Positions 23,984-33,600 of a stretch of DNA of 64,000 nt are shown here, piece after piece. Numbering within the stretch: position 1 is the stretch's first letter; every line of letters begins with the position of its first letter. This stretch comes from Asterella californica (taxonomy: Eukaryota; Streptophyta; Marchantiopsida; Marchantiales; Aytoniaceae). The notes below the pieces were generated by a model. It was given only the letters and a program-made list of their open reading frames with translations, was not told the origin of the DNA and did no database searches. The stretch is taken from assembly GCA_036924285.1 (NCBI GenBank), contig JAYKYS010000002.1:5456001-5520000 (forward strand), written 5' to 3'. The position numbers were made by a program, and so were the translations under genes.

Positions 23984-25570
23984 ATGGCGTCACGGACGAC
24001 GTTGGCCAGGATTTTGTCTTCAGTTTCATTGCGTTTTTTCTCGACCACCGGCACTTGTAGAAGTTCACCGTTAGGCTCTCTATTTGTGTCTGGTCCGAGT
24101 TCAGTTCATTTAGGCAGGACGCAGTTTTTCGGAAAAATCCACGGGCTACGTTACGAGATTGGGCATTCGAGATGGAGCTGGAACCCGAGCAGAGAGATGG
24201 GCGCTCGAGCGAAAATCAAACGAAGGAAGGAGTCTAGTTTTGATAGTATTATCCAAAGAGACAAGAAGCTGAAGATTGTTTCTAAAATCAAGGAGATTCT
24301 GGTGAAGCAGCCGGGAAGAACCATGACTCTACTGTCTTTGGGAAAGCACCGTAGACATATAGGTTTGACGGGGAAGAGGCGCGTGGTCGCCCTTTTGAAT
24401 AGGTTTCCGGCCGTATTTGAAGTTTATGAAGAAGGTTGTAACGTGATGTGCTTACGTTTCACTGAAGAAGCCGAACGGTTGCACGATGAGGAGGAGAAGC
24501 TTAAGGAAGACTTGGAGGAATTTCTGGTAGAGAAACTGAGGAAACTTCTGATGATGTCTGTCGACAAGAGATTGACTCTGGACAAAATCGCCCATATCAA
24601 GAAAGATCTCGGCCTACCGGATGACTGGAAAACGAGTATGTTGCCTAAATATCCGCAGTTTTTTAAGGAGGTCGAGACGGGTGATGGTCCTGCATTGGAG
24701 CTGACAGTCTGGGATCCCCTCCTGGCCGTGTCAGCTGCTCAGAAGAGAACAGCTGCACCAGATTCAGATGACGAAGATGCCGAATATCCAGCACCTCCGA
24801 AAATTGTCATAGATGGAGAGGAGATCAAATCAACGGCAATAAGTACTAAGAAGCTGAATCTGCCCAAAGGCCTTCAGCTCTCGAAGAAGGATCGAGTTGT
24901 TGCTTTGAGGTTCCAGCAGATGCCTTACCAATCGCCCTACGAAGATACAAATTTGGATCCTGCCAGCGTGGAAGCAGAGAAGAGGGCTTGCGCTGTTGTA
25001 CATGAACTCTTAAGTTTGACACTGGAGAAGAAGACCCTGGTCGATCATCTCACACATTTCAAGAAGGATTACAAGTTTTCTCAAAGAATTCGAGCAATGC
25101 TAATCCGCCATCCGGAAATGTTCTACGTATCCTTTAAGGGACACAGGGATTCGGTGTTCCTGCGAGAAGCTTACAGAGGCTCGGAGCTGATAGAGAAGGA
25201 TCCCTTGATTGCTGCTAAGGAACGACTTGCAGAGCTTGTGGCAGTGTCCAGACAGCAGAGGATGAGCGAAAGGGCCGCTTTGCGTGAAGATGGATCGGAA
25301 ATCGAGGAGGAAGATGACGAGTTCGAGGAAGATGACGATGAAGACTACGACAATGAAGAAGATGGTGAAGAAGAAGATGAGGAGGATGAGGATGAGACAA
25401 GCGATAAAGGTACGGGTTCAAGTTCATCCTCTACAACTCAAAGAGGGGACACTCAGGAAAGACCTACACTATCGAGACCGAGACCAACTGTATCATCATC
25501 TAGACCTAGACCAGTTGAGGTGGACGAATATCTAGCCAAGCAGACTTCCAGAGTCAGGGAGCGATGGTAG
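23984..25570 (+). CDS. PORR-domain (WTF1-like) organelle RNA-splicing protein
   Basis: 528 codons from ATG 23984, single exon. An in-frame TTG nine bases upstream was not used because a eukaryotic start should be ATG. Residues 1-60 are rich in Arg, Ser and Thr with almost no acidic residues, as in a mitochondrial or plastid transit peptide. Residues about 70-420 match the Plant Organelle RNA Recognition (PORR) family: the opening KxKIxKRRKESxFD-like block, ALLNRFPAVFEV, LGLPDDWK, and the later HPEMFYVS and FLREAYRGSELI blocks in family order. The C-terminal 110 residues are a long acidic Asp/Glu run followed by a Ser/Thr/Arg tail. PORR proteins bind group II intron RNA; WTF1 acts in chloroplasts, relatives in mitochondria. 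Which organelle applies here cannot be read from sequence. Intact, with no frameshift. Confidence 0.9.
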   Translation: MASRTTLARILSSVSLRFFSTTGTCRSSPLGSLFVSGPSSVHLGRTQFFGKIHGLRYEIGHSRWSWNPSREMGARAKIKRRKESSFDSIIQRDKKLKIVSKIKEILVKQPGRTMTLLSLGKHRRHIGLTGKRRVVALLNRFPAVFEVYEEGCNVMCLRFTEEAERLHDEEEKLKEDLEEFLVEKLRKLLMMSVDKRLTLDKIAHIKKDLGLPDDWKTSMLPKYPQFFKEVETGDGPALELTVWDPLLAVSAAQKRTAAPDSDDEDAEYPAPPKIVIDGEEIKSTAISTKKLNLPKGLQLSKKDRVVALRFQQMPYQSPYEDTNLDPASVEAEKRACAVVHELLSLTLEKKTLVDHLTHFKKDYKFSQRIRAMLIRHPEMFYVSFKGHRDSVFLREAYRGSELIEKDPLIAAKERLAELVAVSRQQRMSERAALREDGSEIEEEDDEFEEDDDEDYDNEEDGEEEDEEDEDETSDKGTGSSSSSTTQRGDTQERPTLSRPRPTVSSSRPRPVEVDEYLAKQTSRVRERW

Positions 25571-28509
25571 TTTTACGCTAATCCATCAAGTTGTGTAGGT
25601 TTGCTCTTTCCCTAGTGAAAAACGTGCTAGAAAGCCATCCACGCAAGGTGATTAGACGCTTCATCAAATGTCAGTGCTATCAAGATTTGAAGATTTCTGA
25701 AGTCTGGCCCCGCCTACAAGATCTAAACGTTGAGTAAAGAGGTGAGGGACGAACGTAATTTATTAGAGTTGGAGTACTTGCCACTTGTTGTAGTAGCCAA
25801 AAGTTTGCAGAAGCGACACAATTGTCGGTCGCTTTCCGCTTTGTTTTGTTACTACCATTCACGCTGGAACGGAGCCTTTATGAATCCATCCGATTGGTCT
25901 GTCTGACTTTCGCCCTGTATTCTCCTGATAGTTGAGAGTATTTTAACGGTTGTACCTGAGCCGCCCGTGACAAAGACTTTCACGAGCTCACAAGATTGTA
26001 AGACACAACGATGCTTGTCCTACATAAGAGAGTTTCCTCGCAGCTTCCGCAGTGTGCCACTATGGGGAGAGTCAACCGAGTCTGCTAGAGAACAGGAAAG
26101 CTGGCTGAATATTTGAGAGACACTGCTGTTTGGAGACGTGTGCGTGATTGAAGTGGTCGAGTCAAGCGAGTGTCTCATGCCATTGAATCTCAGTAATCTG
26201 GCTATTTCGACGTTTGTTTATCCCTTGTATCACTGCAAGTGATCTTTTGCTTTCCCGCTTGTGGGATATGTCCATGACTTTCCAAGCGTCCCAGCTGTCG
26301 TGCTGCTAGTCTGGTGTTAGAAACACCAGGACAGCTGGGACTCATACTACAGAAGCTGCTATGGGTTGGAGGCTTTGGTCTTCACGTGTGTGGCAAGTCA
26401 CGACTCACGAACAGGAAAAACGGATGCAGTTCCTTTAGAGAGCGCAGGCAGAGACACGTTCGGAGGTAAAATATGCTGTTTTGGTCCACACGCGATTATC
26501 TCAGACGTGCAAGTTTAGAAACTCCGTATTCATATTCATTATTCTCACAATGGCCGAAGGAATCCCGTTCCTTTTCCTGACGAAGACACAACTCACAGCA
26601 CTGCGGGCACCATCTCATGTCAGAACTCGAAGCACGAGTTCCAACTTTACTGCACGTAGCAACACGTGAGGCCCTTTACAACACTAGAATCCATATCCGG
26701 ATTCCATATCTGAGTATTGTTCTAGGATCTTGCATCCGTAGCAATAGAGTTACCTAAAACCAGTGGGTGCTGTGTTCATAACGCGAAACGACCAGGGCCG
26801 TGCTTATGGGGCTCGAAAAGAGCCATCTCGCCCTCGAGGTCGAATTTCAAACAAGACGTTTTGAGTTGAGGCCGAAATGTACTCGATGAGAGGTCGAGAC
26901 GAGTACGTTTTACCCTCGAGCTTATGCTAGAATCAAACTCAAAACGAGTGTTTCCTTGTGCTTCATAGCGAAATTGACTCTCACTCTTATTCTGCAAGGG
27001 CATAAAGTTGTTTTCTTCCTTTACTACCTCTGATTGCCGTCTCGCTTAAATCGGTGGTCGTCAACTCACTTAAACTCGCTTCTGCGCGGGGTTCTTCTGG
27101 CTATATCATCTACGTTCGCTTATTTTACTATTTTAGTATACAACTCCAGTTGTTTCCACTTCTGCTGCATGCTCGGATGCTCGGAGTGTATTTTTGTGGT
27201 AGTTAGGTTGTTGAGTGTACATCTACAGCAAAAATTCTATTCTCCATTCTTTATCTTTTTGCTGTCTGATAGTTGATTTCATTGGATAAATCTTTGCTCT
27301 TGAACTCAATTAAACCAACGAATTTCTTTTGCGCTATATCATTCTATGCTCGCCATCGACAGTCTTCATTTGTTACATTCTGTTCAAATTCAGTTTTTCC
27401 AGTTTGTAGGCGGATTTCGTCAAGGTGATGCTGCAGTAGTACTTCAAGATCCAGTTCTACATTAGAATCGAAAGGCTTGCATATTTCTCTGCTTCATTAC
27501 GCTCTATACCAAGGAGAACTTTCTCTAGAATGTGCTTCGCACTACACATTGTTATCTGGCACACCCTTCGGATATTAACAACTGGCTAATTTCATTTAGC
27601 AAGCTAACGCACATTCGGCCCCTAATTGCTATTTCCTGTGTGCTTGTGCGGGTTACATATGTACTAGAGAGTGGTCTTTGATAAAATCTGCCATTCTCTA
27701 CGTTTGAATATTTGTCACTCTCTTCATATCTGAAAACTGTCTATTTCGTGCCGTATAAAGGAACCATTTTGTAGATAAATCAGAAGATCCTTAACTACCT
27801 TTATGACGTTTTTACCAAGATGACAGTAACGAGGTCATAGTGTACATGGACCGATAGAGACGATGCTCAAAGAGTCTTGAACGACGTGAACGAAGAAGAC
27901 CTGAATGGATCTAATTTATTAATCACACTTTTCTTTGACTTCGCTCGTCTAGATGTAAGGCTTGATATTGTGTGTTCTTGTTAGGTGCGGTTCCTTCCCT
28001 TCCCCTTGAGGATAGCAATGGTCAGTACCATTGCCTCCACTAGATAGAATAATTACTTGGTCACCCCTATGACTTATAGAGCGCTTCTTGGTCACCTTCC
28101 TGAGCAGTTCTCCGGTCGTCTATCCAAGCTGTTTTCCAACATGGCATGTAGAATCCCTGTTTGCGTTTCGTCTGTCAAACGTGGAGAGTGACAGAAAGCG
28201 CGTGCAAAGTAGCACGAAAAAAAGGAACAAAGTTATGCAGCAAGAAGAAACAGGGTATTGGTACGAATATCCAGAACAGTGATTGTTAGAATTGTGTCGC
28301 CCGCATAGATTTATGGCGAGGCTGACATGAATGATGATAGTGTAGACAGTTCTCTCGATAAATTCTATTTTCCCAAATTGGCAGATGGAAGCTGTCGTAT
28401 GGATAGGACCAGGTATGGCAATTGCCATGGAAATGTACACACATTATTAAAAAAGAGAAATGATTATTCAGAATGAAAACAAGCATTGTTTGGTTGATTG
28501 TTAGGAATC
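25571..28509. other. 3' UTR of the PORR gene and intergenic DNA
   Basis: No credible ORF with an ATG and family resemblance. The first few hundred bases are likely the 3' UTR of the PORR gene. A compound hairpin lies at 26288-26341 (separate entry). The rest is unremarkable pyrimidine-rich or AT-rich DNA. Confidence 0.4.
26288..26341. repeat. compound inverted repeat (two nested hairpins)
   Basis: Outer arms gtcccagctgtc (26288-26299) and gacagctgggac (26330-26341) are perfect 12-bp complements. Inside, adjoining the right arm, ctggtgtt (26311-26318) and aacaccag (26322-26329) form an 8-bp stem with a 3-nt loop. A transcript could fold into a two-stem structure. No tRNA or snoRNA box accompanies it. 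Confidence 0.75.
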
Positions 28510-28565
28510 ATGATACACATAAGTTTACATCTTATGTGTATGATCTTAACAATCATACACATAAG
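28510..28565. repeat. triple 14-mer, two direct and one inverted copy
   Basis: atcatacacataag at 28552-28565 is the exact complement of cttatgtgtatgat at 28531-28544 (7-nt spacer), and a near copy, atgatacacataag, lies just upstream around 28510-28523. The last two form a perfect 14-bp hairpin. Confidence 0.7.
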
Positions 28566-28626
28566 ATTTAAACTTCTGAAAAAGTACAGGAAATATTTAG
28601 AAACGAGTAAACTCACATAACAGTTA

Positions 28627-29245
28627 GTAGGACATACTCGGACAAATACGTATATGTGTTCGGACCTACCGGTGATAATGGAAAGTTTCTCCTTATTAGA
28701 ACACGAGCTGGTTAGTAGAGTGTGAGTTCGAGTACTTCGACCTGCTTGGGAGGTAAAAGAGAATCTTCCACCGTCCCGAGCGTTCACTACACAGGATAGT
28801 TCTCAGATAATACTTTTTTCTTATTTGGATTTTTAGGTCTCTTTTCGCTGTGGGGCTTTTCGCAGCCGTATGCTGCTTCCCACGCACAGCATGAGTCCAG
28901 GAGGACTCGACCCCACGGCGCCCGGGCTACAGGCGGATGGGGTAGCCAACAAGCTTGTTGGCTAGTTCTCAGATATTACTTGGACAAATTTGTTCGGGTG
29001 CTTCGACTTGCTCAAGAGATAAAAGAGAATCTTTTATCCTCGGGCGTTGACTACACGGGCCGGTTCTCAAGTTATACTCGGACGAATCCGTTCGATTATT
29101 TTGACCTGCCCAGGAGATAAAAGGGAATCTTTACCTTCTCAGGAGCTCATTACACAGAACGGTTAACAGATTGTGCTCAGATGCATCCGTTTGAGTGTTT
29201 TGACCTGCTCGGAAGGTTAAAAAGAATCTGGTACCTCCCCAGATG
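28627..29245. repeat. tandem array of diverged 85-100-bp units
   Basis: About four to five units share the order: ctcggacaaat.cgttcgagtgcttcgacctgctcgg, then agataaaagagaatctt, then ttcactacacagg and a ttctcag phrase. Units begin near 28627, 28980, 29073 and 29170; the first is separated from the rest by a 148-bp SINE-like insertion. Divergence between units is considerable, so this is an old minisatellite or a decayed element interior. Confidence 0.65.
28816..28963 (-). mobile_element. tRNA-derived SINE candidate with target-site duplication
   Basis: A 148-bp block interrupts the tandem array and is flanked by agttctcagataatactt (28798-28815) and agttctcagatattactt (28964-28981), an 18-bp duplication with one mismatch. 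On the minus strand it carries a Pol III B-box-like GGGTCGAGTCC (complement of 28903-28913), a possible A box about 40 nt upstream (TTGGCTACCCC), and an A-rich 3' end next to the left duplication. A GGAAGCAGC...GGCTGCG phrase is reminiscent of the Au-type plant SINE body. Its first 20 nt form a palindrome. No second copy was seen in the window. Confidence 0.5.
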
Positions 29246-29813
29246 GGTGGATAAGTTCAGGATACAGTAAAGACACACTCGCTATTAAGAGATTTTAGAG
29301 TATTGCTTGACATTGTCAGGACCTATTTTGATTCACGACTCCTATATTAGCAATCCTGCCGCCATCTGGTGTAAATTAAGGAATAGGTGGAGGATACCAA
29401 AGGATTAGAACAAAAGAGGATTAAACTTGTCGTGCATACTAGTCGTGCTAAGAAACAGAACAAGCAAAAAGTGTTCGGAGTCTGAACCCTATTACCCATA
29501 TGTTCAAATTCCATAAGCATCCTCTTTCTCATTTTGATTATAAATCTTCTTAAGTCTTATCTCGAGAGCTTGGGCTCTCAAGGAGAATTACCTTGTCAAG
29601 TATGCTGTTTGGAGATTGATAGTTTACGTACTTTATACTCTTCAGAGGGATCTCTTGTATATATGATGTTATGGATAAATTGGATGCCTAAGCTTCTCAT
29701 TATTTCAAATCATGGATATTACCTCGTTAATATGTTGTTCAAGATATTGCTTTATTTAGACCTTTACTCTCAATATCCTCAGATTTTGACGTCGTTACCG
29801 ACTTCAAAGCTGG
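29246..29813. other. no gene; likely 5' part of the retroelement whose gag follows
   Basis: A plus-strand frame is open from 29534 but has no recognisable motif, uses no convincing ATG and is aromatic and hydrophobic in composition. It is probably noncoding leader DNA of the decayed element with gag at 29814. Confidence 0.3.
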
Positions 29814-30612
29814 ATGGTATCACCACCAGCTCTTACAATTTACTCATCATCGAACGTGGGCGTTTCGACTTCTTTTGGAGGGCAGAATATTGCCACAACA
29901 CTAACCACACCTTCAACATCATTTCCTCAGCAAAATATGATCACACAAGTGGCTACCACCAGCACAGCTGTACCATCGACAACTCCAATGACACAAGCAT
30001 CACCAAGCACATTCATGACAACACAGGGATTATCGATTCTCAACATAAGCTTCAATGGAAAGAGAGACTTTAATTCCTTCATCAGCAAATTCAAATCCAT
30101 TTGTGCCATCTTGAAGATCACGGATAATTAAGACAAAGCAATAAGTATATCCTTTTCTAGGAGAAGCAAAGTCATGGTTTTATGAGCTAGAAACATCTGT
30201 CTGGGATGATTGGACACAACTCACAGAGGAAGGACGAAAATGATTTCCTTCTCTCTTGCAAGAGATATAAAACTCTATTGACAAAGTGTACAGTGATTAG
30301 ATGAACCGATGAAAAAGTTCATCCATCGTTACAATATATGTAACATAGCTACAGTCGAACGTAGATGAAATGATGTTACTTAAATACTTCACCAAGGAGT
30401 TACCCAGAGAAGCATCAAACTAGATTATTATGATTTCTGTAGGACGCTGCATTCAGCGTATGATAAAGCATAAAGATGCACATCCATCTGATGGGGAAAG
30501 ATTAGACCTTATCCACAATATGGTCAGGAACGAGTATTCCTACAATACAACAAGTGGTGTCATCCGATCACTACTTTCTTCTACATCCAATGCCGACTCA
30601 ACAAGACCTTAG
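29814..30612 (+). pseudogene. decayed Gypsy gag (plus strand)
   Basis: The first frame is Ser/Thr/Pro-rich and then reads FNGKRDFNSFISKFKSI, followed after frameshifts by EPMKKFIHRYN-like (near 30.31 kb), a block resembling YFTKELPREAS (near 30.39 kb) and a final frame at 30430-30612. That order is typical of Ty3/Gypsy capsid-domain gag. At least three frame changes and several stops are present, and no pol follows because copy B begins at about 30642. Confidence 0.6.
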
Positions 30613-30641
30613 GCAAACCCTCGTGCAACTACCATCTCCAT

Positions 30642-33600
30642 CTGTAGTGTCCCATGATTTCTCCTTTAGCCCATTGTAGCAAAAGATTTCGTTCTCCAAG
30701 AAGATTTACACTAGTATTGCTGCTCTAAGTTCTAAGATCTGTCCAAACTCACAAACACGCAGGATTTGTCTAGATATCTCATCTTCTCACAAAACCACAC
30801 GGCTTCCAGATCCTTCAGAAGGTGCTCTAGATCCAAACATGCAACTACTATCTAAAATATCACAAATATCCACTGAGAAGTCGGAGAAGACGCTTTCTGC
30901 TTCCAGACCACGGCTTCCAGTCTTTCCACGACGGTCTTCTCGGAGTAATTCTCGGCTTCCGGAGGTTCAACTCGGCTTCTGACACCTCCAGAAGACTGTC
31001 CCTGCTTCATAGATGTCAAATTACTGCTCCTTATCACACATTGCTCTTACAATTTCCAACGGGGTTAGATGATTCACAGGGTGTATGCCTCCTATAGCCT
31101 TCCCAGGCTTCTGTCTACGAAAATGATCTTCCTGCAGCACTACAACGACATTCACCTCCAAGGATACTCAATAGAAATCTCGGAAGTCACATAGAAGAAT
31201 GTGGGAGGATGAGAAGATGAGAGAAGATGAGAAAGAAGAGGAAGTCCAAACAAGAGGAAGAGAAAAAGTAGAAATTAAGATTTCGACAGGCTTCTAGTCC
31301 GGGTCCTGACTAACAAGCCATCCCTGCTTGTAGTAATTTGGGGAAGAAGACCAGAAATCTACTTACAGTTATACAGTCTTCCAATCGAGGATGTCGTCTT
31401 TTGTTGTGGAAAGAAGGCTTCTTTCTTCTTCTGTCTTTGCTCTGACTACTCTGACTACTCTGACTTCAGGGACGAATCTCCCATAGGACAGTCTGTACGT
31501 TGTCGTAGTACGTGACATTCCACATGATGAAACGGAACTTCAGAAGACACTCAACTAGCATTTGTTCAGGAAGCTGCGCTTAGCTTATCAAGCTGGGCAG
31601 GAGCTAAGCTGGGGCTATGCTTGACAAGCTGCCCCCTAGCTTAGACTGAAATATCACCCTGAAAGAGGTCGAAGGGCATCAAAATGCAGAGCTCGACGAG
31701 GAGAGCGACCTCATGCTTCCAGTTTTGACAGAAGGTGTTTTACGCAATAGTTAGTACGGGTTTTAAACTGAGAAATATACGAAAGAGAGAAATCCATCGA
31801 TTCTGACTCGTGACTCGAACTCAGAATCTGATAGCGTGAGTGTGCAGGTGTTCAAAAATACTATAGTTTTGACTCCTTGTTCATTAAAAACGGAGTTGTA
31901 TAGAGAAGTTAGCGCAGGAAAGGCTAGTAAAGACTTTACAAGAAAATTTCCTCAGGAAAACACATATGTACAGAAAATTTTCCCTTCTTGAACGGAACCA
32001 AAGGCCATCCCAGTGATAGGACGCCTGCCTAGGAGAGAAGTGGTCTCAGGATCAATCCCTCTTGACCTCTGGTTCCTATTTCGGCATGTTGGCCTCTTGG
32101 AAGGGAGTCTATGTTGGATATGCAGCCATGTCCTGCATATCTAGGAGCGGGAGACCGGTATCTCCCTTAATCGTGGGCTTCCTGGCCTAAGCCTCCGCAT
32201 GCCATCCTGAATATACTATTAGAGATACCTGGTGCGCATATGGGGGGAGGGGGGCTGTAAGTCCTGTGGAGCAGTCTCATAAGTGTTGGGGCTTCGGCCT
32301 ACATTGGATGGCTTGTAGTATATTCAAGACGGCATCAAGAGCACGGGAAATTTTTGTTAATTAGTTAAATAACCATCGAGTCAGCTTGCGATGAGAAATG
32401 AGGCTATGAGAACCTTTATTAGTGACGAGGTAGAGTTTGTGGAGACAACTGTGAAACTTGTATTAAAAAATGACCAACTTTGTAAATAAAGCTCTGTACG
32501 CATAAGGACAGCAGGGGGGCAGCTTAAGCTAAGGCCCTGCTTCTGATAAGTGACTGCGCTTATAAGGACAGCAGGGGGCAGCTTAAGCTGGGACCTTAAT
32601 TTTTAGGTTAAATACCTGCGGCGGCTTGGGATCGGGGACAGTTTGCAAAGGATTTTTCTGAGAGAGCTGAAGCGGAAGGAGGAGGATTAGAGACTGGGGG
32701 TTGAGGACACGCATGAGAAGCTAGGAGGCTGGGGAAGATCAAATTGCTGACAGATTGAATTGGGAGGTCATCGTAGGGAGAGGGGCAGGAGTTTTAAGCT
32801 TGGACGTTGTCTAATAAACTGTTCTGAGGAGAAATTACTCTCATGAGGCAGTTTTATTGAGAGAGATCGTTTGAAAATCTACAGAGGACTTTTGATCGAC
32901 GCTGGATCAAATTTCTGAGAGTTTCAGTTGGGGCAAAGAGAGGAAGATTCAGGGGCCTGAATTTCACTATTAAGTTCGGATTGAAACATAATTGGTAGAC
33001 TTTTGGCTGAGAATTGATTGACGGGAGAGAGAGACACGCATGAGAGGAAGAGAGAGAGATTTTCTTTACAGTTGAAGAGGTTGATGATACATCGACACTG
33101 AAATAAAGTTATTTGAATCTTGAGAGACCTATCTGTGTATCCAAGGTGTGTTGGAGTGCTTGTTTTTGTAATCGGTGGACGCAAGAAGCAGGATTTTGGA
33201 GATCTCGTCGTCAGCGGCTACCTGTTTTTCTCTTCTGGTCGTTTCTCTGATCGATCACAGTCAGGAGGTCTGCCCTCCTCAAGAAAGACTCTCGTCACGT
33301 CAACGTGGATCCGAAGTGCTCCACTGGATGAGTCAAGCTTGGACTCTGCACAGCTTCTAACAATCACCGCCACTCAAGAAGAAGGCTTTCCATGCACAAT
33401 TGAGTATGAATTCGAGAAAATTCACTGCCCAGAAGACACAGACAAAGCTTCTACAATCAAATCTGAAATCAGTTTCCCGAGAAGATGATACATTGGCTTC
33501 TAGAAGCTCACTCCATCACTTCTTGTCACAACTCCTCGACACACCAGCTTAGAAGCAAGACTGCACGATGATGCCGTTCCCTGTTCTATGTTGTCTACTC

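Noticed and set aside
25215..25535. Additional frames opposite to or overlapping the acidic tail of the PORR gene
   Set aside because: They are shadows of the GAN/GAR-rich coding sequence, giving His/Leu-rich or Met/Lys-rich nonsense peptides.
28601..29245. Possible CRISPR-like array
   Set aside because: Units are 85-100 bp, diverged along their whole length and contain no identical short repeats with unique spacers; this is a eukaryotic tandem repeat.
29534..30073. 179-codon frame as a separate gene
   Set aside because: It starts at a non-ATG codon, is hydrophobic and aromatic, and its 3' half overlaps the better supported gag frame at 29814 in another frame.
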